A stretch of DNA of 64,000 nucleotides, from positions 2,046,001 to 2,110,000 of the forward strand of contig NZ_AP027368.1 of assembly GCF_030296015.1 (NCBI RefSeq), in the 5' to 3' direction. This document shows, piece by piece, positions 1-8,684 of the stretch. Within the stretch, counting starts at the first letter, position 1; the number at the start of each line of letters is the position of its first letter. The stretch is from Ferrimonas sp. YFM. GTDB lineage: Bacteria; Pseudomonadota; Gammaproteobacteria; Enterobacterales; Shewanellaceae. The position numbers and the translations under genes were made by a program. A model generated the notes under the pieces. That model saw only the letters and a list, made by a program, of their open reading frames with translations, was not told the origin of the DNA and searched no databases.

Positions 1-216
1 GAGTCTGACTCCTATGTGCTGTGGAACACCAAGATCGGTTATGAAGCGGAGCGCTGGGCTCTCTATCTGTGGGGCCGCAACCTCACCGATGAGAAATACG
101 GCGTGCGCGGCTTTACCTTTGGCAATGAACCTAACGATGGCTGGCAGGAGCACCTGTACGTGCGCTATGGCGATCCCCGCCAGTTTGGCCTGACTTTCCG
201 TTACGACTACTTCTAA
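1..216 (+). CDS. TonB-dependent outer-membrane receptor, C-terminal fragment
   Basis: The reading frame is open from the left edge and ends at TAA 214-216, so only the last 71 residues are present. The fragment has the look of the final strands of a TonB-dependent receptor barrel: an N-L-T-D-E-K-Y turn, alternating aromatic and polar residues, and a C-terminal aromatic (…RYDYF) as needed for outer-membrane assembly. It lies 9 bases before a YkoF-like gene, then a PnuT-type permease and a kinase, so I infer that it imports thiamine or a precursor. The family call is firm; the substrate comes from the neighbours only. Confidence 0.85.
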   Translation, partial: ESDSYVLWNTKIGYEAERWALYLWGRNLTDEKYGVRGFTFGNEPNDGWQEHLYVRYGDPRQFGLTFRYDYF

Positions 217-225
217 GGAGACACC

Positions 226-486
226 ATGCAACTTGCTGTGGAGATCAGCCTTTACCCGTTAAAGGATCAGTACCTGCTGCCCATCAAGTGGTTTATCGAG
301 CGTCTGGATGCCTACCCGGATATTCAGCGCAAGACCAACGGCATGAGCACTCAGCTGTGTGGCGACTATGACGTCATCATGGCGCTGCTGGCCACCGAGA
401 TGAAGGCGGCCCATCAGGAGTGGGGCAAAGGGGTGTTTGTCTGCAAGTTTATTCCCGGTGGCGTGAACCTTGACCACAGTGAGTAA
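226..486 (+). CDS. YkoF-like thiamine/HMP-binding protein
   Basis: This 86-residue soluble protein starts at ATG 226 behind a strong AAGGAG site. The opening (MQLAVEISLYPL) and the tail (VFVCKFIPGG) resemble one copy of the YkoF domain, which in Bacillus binds thiamine or hydroxymethylpyrimidine; the Bacillus protein carries two copies. It has no signal peptide, so it should be cytoplasmic. The following permease gene overlaps its 3' end, which indicates coupled translation. The role in thiamine binding is inferred from the domain and from its place between a TonB receptor and a PnuT permease. Confidence 0.75.
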   Translation: MQLAVEISLYPLKDQYLLPIKWFIERLDAYPDIQRKTNGMSTQLCGDYDVIMALLATEMKAAHQEWGKGVFVCKFIPGGVNLDHSE

Positions 487-1096
487 TTTCATCACCGAGG
501 CGCTGGCCCAGGCCGGCGCCATGACCGCCTGGGAAGGGGTTGCCGTGGTGCTGGCCCTGGCCTACCTGCTGCTGGCGATGCGCGGCAACATCTGGTGTTG
601 GCCGGCGGCTTTCTTCAGCACCCTTATCTACGTGGTGCTGTTCTGGAAGGTCTCCCTGCTGATGGAGTCGGTATTGAACGGCTACTACCTGCTGATGGCC
701 CTCTATGGCTTCTGGCAGTGGCGCTACGGCGGCCGGGGAGAGGGGCTGAGTTACCAGACCTGGAGTCTGTCCAGCCATGTCCGCCTCATCGGCATCACCG
801 CCCTGGTGGCCCTTGGGCTGGGCTACGTGATGGACAACTACACCCACGCCGACCTGGCCTATCTGGATTCTGCCACCACCTGTTTTGCGGTGGTGGGCAC
901 GGTGATGACCGCCCGCAAGGTGGTGGAGAACTGGCTCTACTGGGTGGTGATCGACATCGTTTCCATCTACCTCTACATGAGCAAGCAGATGATGCTGACC
1001 AGTGGTTTGTTCGTCCTCTATGTGGGCCTGGCCCTGGCCAGCTATTTCACCTGGCGCAACGCCTATCGGAGTCAGGGTGAGCCTGCCTTCGCCTGA
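470..1096 (+). CDS. pnuT: PnuC-family thiamine transporter (PnuT-like)
   Basis: This is a 208-residue integral membrane protein with about seven hydrophobic segments. It carries the tryptophan-rich core of PnuC-type vitamin permeases (GNIWCWPAAFF, then YGFWQWRYGG). PnuC proteins move nicotinamide riboside, and the PnuT branch moves thiamine. The neighbouring YkoF-like gene and thiamine-kinase-like gene favour thiamine. The start used is TTG 470, overlapping the upstream gene by 17 bases; GTG 479 is a possible alternative. Trapping of the substrate would be done by the kinase encoded next. Confidence 0.85.
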   Translation: MTTVSNFITEALAQAGAMTAWEGVAVVLALAYLLLAMRGNIWCWPAAFFSTLIYVVLFWKVSLLMESVLNGYYLLMALYGFWQWRYGGRGEGLSYQTWSLSSHVRLIGITALVALGLGYVMDNYTHADLAYLDSATTCFAVVGTVMTARKVVENWLYWVVIDIVSIYLYMSKQMMLTSGLFVLYVGLALASYFTWRNAYRSQGEPAFA

Positions 1097-1865
1097 TACT
1101 CTGCTCAGTGAGGTGCCGGAATACGCCGGTGCTTCACTGCGTCCTTTTGGCACCGGCAGCGCCAATGCCCTCTACCTGATTCAGCCCAGTGACCCAGAGG
1201 CCCTGCTGCGGGTGCACGACAGTGGCGCCCGCATGAGTGCCGATCGCCGCCTAGAACAGACTATCTGGCGTCAGGCTGCGGACGCCGGCCTTTCACCTGC
1301 GCTGTATTATTGGGATCCCGCCCATCGATTCGCCGTCACTCAGCGCTGGGGGGCCCGAGCGGACACCCTCACCCCTGATGCTGCGGCGCGCACCCTGCTG
1401 GCCTTCCACCGGCTTCCCATCGATGTCGGCGTCGTGGATTATGCCTCCGCCCTGGATACCGACGCTCTGGTTTGGCAACAGCAGATGCTGAGCAGCCGGC
1501 TTGCACCGGGCATGACCCATCATGATCCCAGCCTGGGCAACTGGCTCAGCCAGGGACAGCAACTGAGGCTTATCGACTTTGAATACGCCGGTTTCGGTCA
1601 TCCCCTGTGGGATCTGGCCTGTTTGATGCTGGAGTGGCCGGCAATGGCCGAAGCGGGCAGGTGTTACTATTTTGCCCAAGGGGTGGAGCCCGACTCCACC
1701 GAGGCGAAGGCTTTGCACGCCGCCGGCTATCTCTACCTGAGAACGTCACTGAACTGGTGTGAGCTGGCGCTGCAGCAAGGTGGCGAGCAGACGTTGCTGC
1801 TTAACTGGGCTCAGCGGTACCGTCATTTGCTGAACACCGGCCTGGAATCCTTGCTGACACTCTGA
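1077..1865 (+). CDS. Thiamine kinase-like phosphotransferase (APH/choline kinase fold)
   Basis: This is a cytoplasmic kinase of about 262 residues. The Brenner-type catalytic loop is visible as T-H-H-D-P-S-L-G-N-W (HxDxxxxN), followed by the metal-binding D-F-E in LIDFEYAGFGHPLWDLA. GTG 1077 is chosen because it overlaps the end of the permease gene by 20 bases and has GGAG just upstream; an upstream start in the same frame would add residues of no family character. As the last gene of the unit it probably phosphorylates incoming thiamine. The fold is sure; the substrate is inferred from the operon. Confidence 0.8.
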   Translation: MSLPSPDTLLSEVPEYAGASLRPFGTGSANALYLIQPSDPEALLRVHDSGARMSADRRLEQTIWRQAADAGLSPALYYWDPAHRFAVTQRWGARADTLTPDAAARTLLAFHRLPIDVGVVDYASALDTDALVWQQQMLSSRLAPGMTHHDPSLGNWLSQGQQLRLIDFEYAGFGHPLWDLACLMLEWPAMAEAGRCYYFAQGVEPDSTEAKALHAAGYLYLRTSLNWCELALQQGGEQTLLLNWAQRYRHLLNTGLESLLTL

Positions 1866-1948
1866 CCTTGTTCGCCGGAACTTAATACCCAGAGTCCAAC
1901 TCTAACAATGAGTTAACATGGCAGTAAGGCGCAATCGAGGAGAGGAAT

Positions 1949-2788
1949 TTGAAGGGACGTTGGCTGATTGTCACCCTGGTGGCACTGGTACTGACAGGAT
2001 GCAGTACCAAGTTTGTCTATAACTGGCTGGACTGGATCATCGAGTGGGAGGTGGCTGATTATGTGGAGCTCTCCCGCACTCAGGAAAGGCAGTTTGAAGC
2101 CATGGTGGATGAGATGCTGCAATGGCATCGTCGGGAAGAGCTGCCCAAATACCGCGACCAGCTGGTCACCCTCCGACATCAGGTTAATCATCAGCTCACT
2201 TCAGAGGACGCCTTAGGACACATCCGCAGCCTGGAGCAGCATTGGCTGAGGATCTTCGATCACCTGATGCCCAGACTGGTGCCCATGATGCAGACCCTGA
2301 CCGACGAACAGGTGGAGCAACTGTTGTCCAAGTTGGCCAAGGAGAATCAGAAGGACATCGACCGTTACCTGAAGAAGGAGTTTGATGAACGGGTCAGCCG
2401 GTCGAACAAACGCACCGCTAAGAGCCTCAAGCGCTGGGTCGGTAAGCTGACGCCATTGCAGAAAGAGGCGGTCAACAAGTTCAACTATGAACGCCATCAA
2501 TCCATGGACCTCTGGGTGGCCTATCGTCAGGCCTGGCAGGAGCGCTTCGGGGAAGCACTGCGCAATCGCAGCGACGGTGCCCTGCTCAAGAGTGAATTAA
2601 GGCTGCTGCTGGTGACCCCGGATAAGATTCGGCCTGCCGGTTACAAGGAGCAGCTCAGCATGAATCAGCACAATTTTGCCGACGCTCTGGAGTCCATCAA
2701 TGCTAGCCTCACCGGAAAGCAGCGCAAGAAGCTGAATCGTGAGCTAGGCTCTTTGATAGATGATCTGGCTGATTTATCGAAAAATTAA
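1949..2788 (+). CDS. DUF6279-type lipoprotein
   Basis: The protein has 279 residues and starts at TTG 1949 with a GAGGAGAGG ribosome site. A signal peptide ends in a clear lipobox (LTGC, Cys at about 18), so it should be a lipid-anchored envelope protein. The mature part is rich in charged residues and predicted helix, with conserved-looking aromatic stretches near the N-terminus (FVYNWLDWIIEWEV). That pattern matches the DUF6279 lipoproteins of gammaproteobacteria, whose function I do not know. It stands alone between the thiamine unit and a DoxX gene. Confidence 0.75.
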   Translation: MKGRWLIVTLVALVLTGCSTKFVYNWLDWIIEWEVADYVELSRTQERQFEAMVDEMLQWHRREELPKYRDQLVTLRHQVNHQLTSEDALGHIRSLEQHWLRIFDHLMPRLVPMMQTLTDEQVEQLLSKLAKENQKDIDRYLKKEFDERVSRSNKRTAKSLKRWVGKLTPLQKEAVNKFNYERHQSMDLWVAYRQAWQERFGEALRNRSDGALLKSELRLLLVTPDKIRPAGYKEQLSMNQHNFADALESINASLTGKQRKKLNRELGSLIDDLADLSKN

Positions 2789-2856
2789 CTTTGATGAAAG
2801 CAAGGAGCGTCCACGCCGGTCATCTTAGTCAGTAGTAACTTAAAAGGAATATGGTT

Positions 2857-3450
2857 ATGCAGGCTCTGATCAATTTGTGGCAAAGCTTCTTTCGCGCGAC
2901 CCAGTCTCTGGAAGGCCTGGCGCCTTTGGCACTTCGCCTCTATCTGGCTCCGGTTTTCATTCAAGCCGGCTACAACAAGCTGAGCCATTTTGAGGACACC
3001 GCCGCCTGGTTTGGGAATCCGGATTGGGGGTTGGGATTGCCGTTTCCCGAAGTGATGGCTGCCCTGGCGGCCGGTACTGAATTTTTCGGCGGCATTTTGC
3101 TGATTGTGGGCCTGTTTACCCGGCTGATCAGCATTCCATTGATGGTGACCATGCTGGTGGCCGCCTTTGCGGTGCACTGGGAGAATGGTTGGCTGGCCAT
3201 TGCCGATGCCTCCAGCTGGTTGGCCAATGAGCAGGTGATGGCGGCCCCAGAGAAGCTGGAGCGTGCCAAGGCCATTTTGCAGGAGCACGGTAATTACGAC
3301 TGGCTCACCTCATCCGGCAAGTTTGTGGTGCTGAACAACGGCATCGAGTTTGCTATTACCTACTTTGTGATGCTGCTGGCGCTCTACTTTATGGGCGGCG
3401 GCAAGTTTACCAGCCTGGATTATTTCTTCGGGCCTAAAGACAAGGCCTAA
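2857..3450 (+). CDS. DoxX-family membrane protein
   Basis: This inner-membrane protein of about 197 residues has four hydrophobic helices with the DoxX pattern (LRLYLAPVFIQAGYNKL near the N-terminus, then EFFGGILLIVGLFTR). DoxX proteins are four-helix membrane proteins often tied to redox or quinone-linked functions. ATG 2857 is preferred over ATG 2851 because the AAAAGGA site at 2842-2848 is correctly spaced only for the later codon. A hydrophilic loop of about 50 residues lies between the third and fourth helices. It is followed by a strong bidirectional terminator, so it is a single-gene unit. Confidence 0.8.
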   Translation: MQALINLWQSFFRATQSLEGLAPLALRLYLAPVFIQAGYNKLSHFEDTAAWFGNPDWGLGLPFPEVMAALAAGTEFFGGILLIVGLFTRLISIPLMVTMLVAAFAVHWENGWLAIADASSWLANEQVMAAPEKLERAKAILQEHGNYDWLTSSGKFVVLNNGIEFAITYFVMLLALYFMGGGKFTSLDYFFGPKDKA

Positions 3451-3473
3451 TACTTAAAGCTCACAGCAACAAA

Positions 3474-3510
3474 AAGCCCGACTCGTTCAGAGTCGGGCTT
3501 TGTTGTTTTT
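3474..3510 (+). terminator. Bidirectional rho-independent terminator
   Basis: An 11-bp perfect stem (AAGCCCGACTC / GAGTCGGGCTT) with a 5-base loop is flanked by A-rich sequence on the left and a T-rich tail on the right. It can end both the DoxX gene and the convergent SDR gene. Confidence 0.9.
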
Positions 3511-3519
3511 GAGCGCTGC

Positions 3520-4413
3520 CTACCTGGCCGCTTGCCACCCTGGGGGAAGCACTTCGGCCAAACCCTGGTCGTAGAGGGCCAGAACTGACTCAAAGCCATG
3601 CTTGGGTTGCCAGCCAAGAGCTCGGGTGGCAGCGCCGGCGTCGTACACCCTGTCCAGAGAGTGGGGAAGGCTCCAGCCTCTTCGGTCAAACTCAACGGCC
3701 AGTTCTGGCAATGTTTGGCGAATCAGAGAAGCGGCATCCTCATAAAGGGCCTGGGTATCTTGCGGGGTGAAGGGGGAAGCTGCGGAGAGGTTAAACAGGT
3801 TGAAGCCGGGCAGGGACCGGCGCAGGGCCAACTCATGTCCGCACGCCACATCCCGGGCATCGATGCCGCGGTTGAGGCGGTACACCGCCATTATGTCAAC
3901 CGCCTCGGGGAAGCAGCGGGACATCCTTAGCACCGTCACAGGCAGACCGGTTTGCTCACTGAAGCGTCTTAGCCAGCTTTCCGCTTCCAGCTTGGTTGTG
4001 TGGTAGACGGTTCTGGGCTGGGGGACTGCCTGTTCGTCCACCCAGGCCGCTCGGCCCCGAGTGGGTTCAGAGCTGTGGCCATAGAGGGCGGTGGTGCTGG
4101 TGAACACCACCTGTTTCAGCCCTTGACGGACACCCTCTTCGACCAGCTGCTGAGTCAGGGTTACGTTGATCTGTTGGAACCGCTGTTGTGGCGCCAGACC
4201 TACATGAGGCGCATGCAGGGCTGCGGTGTGCACCAAGGCAGTGATGCCTTCCAGTGCCTGCCGACGCACCTCGTCGTCACAGAGATCTCCCACCAGATCG
4301 GCGGTAGAGCAGGGTGTCAGGTCAACGCCTCGAACCTGGTATCCCAGGTTGGCCAGATGGATGTAGATGGCTCGGCCAATGCGCCCGGCGCTGCCGGTCA
4401 CCAGCACCGTCAT
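3520..4413 (-). CDS. NAD-dependent epimerase/dehydratase (extended SDR)
   Basis: The 297-residue protein opens with the Rossmann motif VLVTGSAGRIGRAI and has the active-site Y-x-x-x-K as Y-H-T-T-K at about 138, with the upstream serine/threonine region TSTTALYG. These are the marks of an extended short-chain dehydrogenase that acts on nucleotide sugars or related substrates. Its start overlaps the stop of the upstream tautomerase gene by one base (TGATG), so the two form a coupled pair. The substrate cannot be read from the sequence. Confidence 0.8.
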   Translation of the reverse strand: MTVLVTGSAGRIGRAIYIHLANLGYQVRGVDLTPCSTADLVGDLCDDEVRRQALEGITALVHTAALHAPHVGLAPQQRFQQINVTLTQQLVEEGVRQGLKQVVFTSTTALYGHSSEPTRGRAAWVDEQAVPQPRTVYHTTKLEAESWLRRFSEQTGLPVTVLRMSRCFPEAVDIMAVYRLNRGIDARDVACGHELALRRSLPGFNLFNLSAASPFTPQDTQALYEDAASLIRQTLPELAVEFDRRGWSLPHSLDRVYDAGAATRALGWQPKHGFESVLALYDQGLAEVLPPGWQAAR

Positions 4414-4775
4414 CAGTGACTTTCGCCATGTTCCAGCATCTGCCGGCTGACGTAATCGCCCTTGTCCATCTCATAGACATTGGCGGCGATCTTCGACAGA
4501 TCCGGGAACAGGCGGGAAAGCTCTGCCACCACCAGCCGGGACAGCGCCGCCTTCTGCTCCTGGGTCCGCCCCGTCAGAATGTGGGCGAACAGATGAATAA
4601 AGGGTTCGCGTTTGCCGCCGGCCAGATAGGTAGCATAAGGGTTGATGCGTACCTTGATGGCAGCTTCGTTGAACAGTCCGGAGCTGACCGCTGCCTGGTG
4701 AATGGTGCTTAAAATCACCTCTTCAGACTGGTTCTCCAGTACCTCCTGGGCGCAGTCGATAACAAAATGGGGCAT
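4413..4775 (-). CDS. 5-carboxymethyl-2-hydroxymuconate isomerase-like tautomerase
   Basis: The 120-residue protein starts M-P-H-F, giving the N-terminal proline that serves as catalytic base in the tautomerase superfamily once Met is removed. Length and pattern (FNEAAIKVRINPYATYLAGG, then FIHLFAHILTGR) match the CHMI family, named for the homoprotocatechuate pathway. No other genes of that pathway are nearby, so the true substrate may differ. A good AGGAG site sits 5 bases before ATG. It is the first gene of a two-gene minus-strand unit with the SDR. Confidence 0.8.
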   Translation of the reverse strand: MPHFVIDCAQEVLENQSEEVILSTIHQAAVSSGLFNEAAIKVRINPYATYLAGGKREPFIHLFAHILTGRTQEQKAALSRLVVAELSRLFPDLSKIAANVYEMDKGDYVSRQMLEHGESH

Positions 4776-5045
4776 GGTGGCTCCTGATGAAAGTTGGCAA
4801 GACGGCCCAGTCTACTATGGCCAAGGTCACGGCTCAGCCACAAATCACAAAATATTGATACTTTGTGGCTTTCTATTTCGACTCATTAGCGGTAGCGTAA
4901 TTATTGAGCAGGGAAGGGCTTCTGTCTGCGTACGGCTTTTTGGCCGCAGATGCACGGCGATCCATCAGGGATCGCGTATTTTGCGTGATCTTTTTTGATT
5001 GTGCCTGACTTGGATTTGTCGAACTCAGGGATTGAGGTGACCACT
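4776..5045 (+). promoter_or_regulatory. Divergent intergenic region with two leader hairpins
   Basis: This spacer separates the tautomerase gene from the HD-GYP gene and must hold promoters for both. On the plus side I see two tandem inverted repeats: CTGCG…CGCAG around 4926-4949, and GCGATCC / GGATCGC at 4957-4975, the latter followed by a T run at 4991-4996. They could form structure in the leader of the HD-GYP mRNA. I see no match to a c-di-GMP riboswitch core. Confidence 0.35.
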
Positions 5046-8000
5046 ATGTCGCGTTTTGGAATTAAGGGTATTTCCATCAGGGTTACCGTGGTGTTTGTGT
5101 TTATTATTGGCACCCTGATCACCGCCGCCACCGCCATTACCCTCCAGTACCTCTTCTCGTCCAAAATTGCCACCGAGGCGGTGACCGCTCAGGCGGAGAT
5201 TTTGGCGAAAAACACCCAGGACAAAGTCGAGGGCCTGCATACCAAGGCGGCCCATTCAGTGGAGATCCTGGCCCGCAATGCAGCCCTGGTCGACGGCAGC
5301 CAGGTGGATGAGTACGCAACCGACCGGTTGTTTGCCAATCTGCTGCAGAACAACAATGAGTTCTACGCCGTTTACCTGGGTCTGGCCAATGGCGACTTTT
5401 ATGAGCTGATCAACCTGGAAGCCAGCCCGCAGATCAGAGAGCAGTTGGGGGCATCCCTGACGGATAGGTTTGCCAAGGTGCTCATTCATCAGGAGGAGGG
5501 ACAGCGGGTCAAGCGCACCCTGTTTCTCAATGAAGCGTTTCAGGTGAGTCACCAACTGGTGGAGCCCAGTGACTATGACGCAACAACCCGCCCTTGGTTT
5601 CAGATAGCCGATACCATCAACGCCAGCCGCACAAAGCCCTACCTGTTTCAGCATCTTCAGGCCCCAGGCCAGACTTTCTCAATGATGATGGAGGAGAGCG
5701 GGGCAGTGATTGCCGTGGATATTGCCCTGTCCACCATGTCCCAGTTCCTCTCCAGGCAACTGGCCACAGGCACGCCCATAGAGCACAGTGAGGTGTTTCT
5801 CTATGACCTGAGTGGCAAGCTGGTGGCCTCCAGCAACGCTGCCACCGAGATGCCCCGAAGAGAGTTGCTGCCGCTCACTCTGAGTGAGCAGGAACGGAAC
5901 TACCTCAACAGCCTCGGCACCGTGCGCATCGCCAACGAAATGGACTGGGCACCACTGGACTACTCCATCGCCGGACAGCCCAGAGGGTACACGGTGGAGC
6001 TGATTCAGATGCTGGCTCAAAGCCTGGGATTGTCTGTGGAGTTCATCAATGGGGTGTCCTGGGATTCCCTGGTGCAGCACTTCCAACAAGGCGACCTGGA
6101 GATCCTGACGCCGGTGTATCGAACCGGCAGCAACACTCATTGGGGCCAGTTCTCTTCCCCCATGGTGGAGATGCCTATGGCGTTGGCGACTCGGATGGAT
6201 GGTCAGCGCTACACCAGCTTGGCGGCGCTTGATGGCGCCGTGCTGGCGATACCAGCCGCTTGGTCGATCATTCCCGAAATTCAACGTGCTTACCCACAAA
6301 TCCGCATTCTTGAAACGGCCAGCGTGGCCGACGCTCTGATGGCGGTAACCAATGGCGAAGCGGACGCCACCATAGAAACCCGCATCATCCTCGATTACAC
6401 CAAGCGCGTTTATTTTCTGGAAGGCGTTCATATTGAGCCCAACCTGGATATCGGTGCGGTGAACTTCGATGCGGGCTTAAGAGCGGTATTCAAGCCCGAG
6501 TTGGAGCCTTTGGCCGAGTTGTTTGATCGGGCATTAGCTCAGGTGGGGCCCCAGGACAGGCTCTACCTGTCCCAGCGTTGGTTGGGGGACATGACCGAGA
6601 TCCGTCAGCAGGACTCTCTCACCGTTCCCTACAAGGCGTTGATCACCACGGCACAGGAGCGTCTGTTACAGGGGAAGCTGAACCGTCTGCCGTTGGAGGG
6701 GCGTGACAGCTTTTTGTACATCGAACCGTTGCGGGTGGGTGAGGACCACTTCTTTGCGCTGGCCCTGGACGTGGATACTGTATTGGAAGCGAGTCGCAGA
6801 GAGGTGCTGGTGTCCGCGACGGCCACCGCCATCTGTATTCTGGCTTTGCTGCCGTTCTGTTACCTGTTGGCCAACCCCATAGTAAACCCCATTCGTCAGT
6901 TGGCCAGAGAAAATGAGAAGGTGATGCGCCGTCAGTACCACCAAGTGCAGAGGCAACCCTCCATCATCAAAGAAGTGGATGAACTCTCCCGGTCGATGGT
7001 AGAGATGTCCGCGGCCATTGCCGAACATGAGGCCCAGCAGCAGAGGCTGATGGACTCCTTTATCGAGGTGATCGCCCAGACCATTGATGACAAGTCACCC
7101 TACACCGGTGGCCACTGCTACCGGGTGCCAGAGCTGGGCTTGATGCTGGCCCGTGAAGCCAGCATCAGCCAGGAGGCGGCGTTTAAGGCGTTCTCCATCG
7201 AAGATAAGGACAAACACCGGGAATTCAAGCTGGCGGCCTGGCTGCATGACTGCGGTAAGATCAGCACTCCGGAACATGTGGTGGATAAGGGCAGCAAGCT
7301 GGAATCCAGCTACAACCGCATCCATGAAATCCGCACGCGTTTCGAAGTACTGTGGCGCGATGAAGAGATTCACTACCTCAAGGCGGTGATGGCCGCCCCG
7401 GAAGATGAAGCTCAGCTCAGGGCAAAACGGGATCAGGCGCAACAACTGCTGGTGGAGCAGTTCGAATTTGTCGCCAGGTGCAACGTGGGCGGTGAGTTTA
7501 TGGCCGATGAGAGCATCGAGCGCCTGCGCGGCATCGCCAAGCGCACCTGGCTGCGTCACTTTGATGATTGCCTGGGGCTGGGGCCGCTGGAAGAGCGGCG
7601 CCGCGGCGAGTCTCAGGTACAGTTGCCTGTCACCGAGAATCTGCTGTCGGACAAGCCGGAACATCGCATCGCTTGGGAGCGGAAACAGAGCTACGACCCC
7701 AGCCTGGGCATCAAGCTTGAGCCCACGGAGCTGCAAAACAACCAGGGCGAACTCTACAACCTGTGCATACGCAAAGGCACCCTGAATGACGAGGAGCGCT
7801 TCCGCATCAATGAGCACACGGTCAGCACCATCAAGATTCTCGAAAGCCTGCCCTTCCCACCGGAGCTGGCCAATGTCCCCAGGTATGCCTCGACCCACCA
7901 TGAAACTTTAAAGGGCACTGGCTACCCCAGGCGACTGACCGGCGACCAGCTCTCCGTGGGAGAGCGTATTCTGGTGCTGGCGGACATTTTTGAAGCCCTG

Positions 8001-8231
8001 ACCGCCGATGACAGGCCCTATAAGAAGGCCAAGTCCCTGAGCAGTGCCATCAATATCCTCCATAAGATGGTGAAAGACGATCACGTGGATGAGGAGGTGT
8101 TCCGCCTGTTCCTCACCACTGGTGTCTACATGGAGTACGCCGAGCGCTTCCTGAAACCCTCGCAGATGGATGAGGTGGATTTGAGCAAGTATCTTGCAGA
8201 GGAGACGGTCGCAGATACGGAGTTGGCTTAG
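5046..8231 (+). CDS. Cache/SBP3-sensor HD-GYP phosphohydrolase
   Basis: A membrane signalling protein of about 1061 residues. The order is: transmembrane helix at about 10-35; periplasmic Cache-like region to about 250; a solute-binding (SBP type 3) domain at about 290-515, beginning GTVRIANEMDWAPLDY; second helix at about 588-612; HAMP linker; then an HD domain with LHDCGK at about 735 and the GYP half at about 951-960. HD-GYP proteins hydrolyse cyclic-di-GMP. Here about 140 extra residues separate the HD and GYP halves, and the GYP motif reads HHETLKGTGYP, with Lys where Asp is usual. ATG 5046 is chosen for its GAGGTG site. Activity is therefore likely but not certain. Confidence 0.85.
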   Translation: MSRFGIKGISIRVTVVFVFIIGTLITAATAITLQYLFSSKIATEAVTAQAEILAKNTQDKVEGLHTKAAHSVEILARNAALVDGSQVDEYATDRLFANLLQNNNEFYAVYLGLANGDFYELINLEASPQIREQLGASLTDRFAKVLIHQEEGQRVKRTLFLNEAFQVSHQLVEPSDYDATTRPWFQIADTINASRTKPYLFQHLQAPGQTFSMMMEESGAVIAVDIALSTMSQFLSRQLATGTPIEHSEVFLYDLSGKLVASSNAATEMPRRELLPLTLSEQERNYLNSLGTVRIANEMDWAPLDYSIAGQPRGYTVELIQMLAQSLGLSVEFINGVSWDSLVQHFQQGDLEILTPVYRTGSNTHWGQFSSPMVEMPMALATRMDGQRYTSLAALDGAVLAIPAAWSIIPEIQRAYPQIRILETASVADALMAVTNGEADATIETRIILDYTKRVYFLEGVHIEPNLDIGAVNFDAGLRAVFKPELEPLAELFDRALAQVGPQDRLYLSQRWLGDMTEIRQQDSLTVPYKALITTAQERLLQGKLNRLPLEGRDSFLYIEPLRVGEDHFFALALDVDTVLEASRREVLVSATATAICILALLPFCYLLANPIVNPIRQLARENEKVMRRQYHQVQRQPSIIKEVDELSRSMVEMSAAIAEHEAQQQRLMDSFIEVIAQTIDDKSPYTGGHCYRVPELGLMLAREASISQEAAFKAFSIEDKDKHREFKLAAWLHDCGKISTPEHVVDKGSKLESSYNRIHEIRTRFEVLWRDEEIHYLKAVMAAPEDEAQLRAKRDQAQQLLVEQFEFVARCNVGGEFMADESIERLRGIAKRTWLRHFDDCLGLGPLEERRRGESQVQLPVTENLLSDKPEHRIAWERKQSYDPSLGIKLEPTELQNNQGELYNLCIRKGTLNDEERFRINEHTVSTIKILESLPFPPELANVPRYASTHHETLKGTGYPRRLTGDQLSVGERILVLADIFEALTADDRPYKKAKSLSSAINILHKMVKDDHVDEEVFRLFLTTGVYMEYAERFLKPSQMDEVDLSKYLAEETVADTELA

Positions 8232-8329
8232 TGTTGGACGGGCTGATGACTTTGCCGGGGCATTAGGGAATGAATCAGGCATTGCTTTACATCTATTGTC
8301 CTTTGCCAAACTCACCAAAGAGCTAACTA

Positions 8330-8535
8330 AGATTGAAATCAAGGTCGTGTTCGATCTGCATGCCTGATTCTCGTTTCTCCTGTTCCCAGAACAGTGGGGG
8401 GTAGCGCAAACAGAGATGCAGTGAAGCTGAGTGATTCAGCTTAGACATTGCGTTCGACAACAAAGAATAAAGTAATCGTTCTAAATAAACGGGGCCGGGA
8501 ATGTTCTGAAAGAATATTTCCGGCCTTTTACTTTT
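8330..8535 (+). ncRNA. Possible small RNA or long 3' UTR with three hairpins
   Basis: The 453-base gap 8232-8684 has no credible gene. Inside it are three ordered hairpins: CTGTTC-CCA-GAACAG at 8380-8394, AAGCTGA / TCAGCTT at 8424-8442, and a 15-bp terminator stem at 8493-8525 with a T-rich tail. The terminator lies about 260 bases after the HD-GYP stop, far for a plain 3' end. A small RNA is one reading; a long 3' UTR is the other. The 5' end is a guess. Confidence 0.35.
8493..8535 (+). terminator. Strong rho-independent terminator
   Basis: The 15-bp stem starts GGCCGGGAATG and pairs with a matching arm ending TTTCCGGCC (two G-T wobbles), has a GAA loop, and is followed by TTTTACTTTT. Orientation is plus. 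Confidence 0.85.
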
Positions 8536-8684
8536 CGGCTAATTCAGAGCATTGATCCCAGCTTTAGTTAAGGGTTCATCAACTCTTTTTCTTTTGCTTC
8601 GTTAGCTTGTGATCACAGCACAGTTATTAAGATTGAAATATACTGCGCTCAATTATCATCGTTCAGTCCTACAGGATATTTGGG

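Noticed and set aside
4776-5045. Cyclic-di-GMP riboswitch ahead of the HD-GYP gene
   Set aside because: None of the conserved GEMM core sequence could be found; only simple hairpins are present.
8607-8617. TGTGATCACA ahead of the pilin gene as a CRP site
   Set aside because: CRP needs six bases between the half-sites; here they abut.
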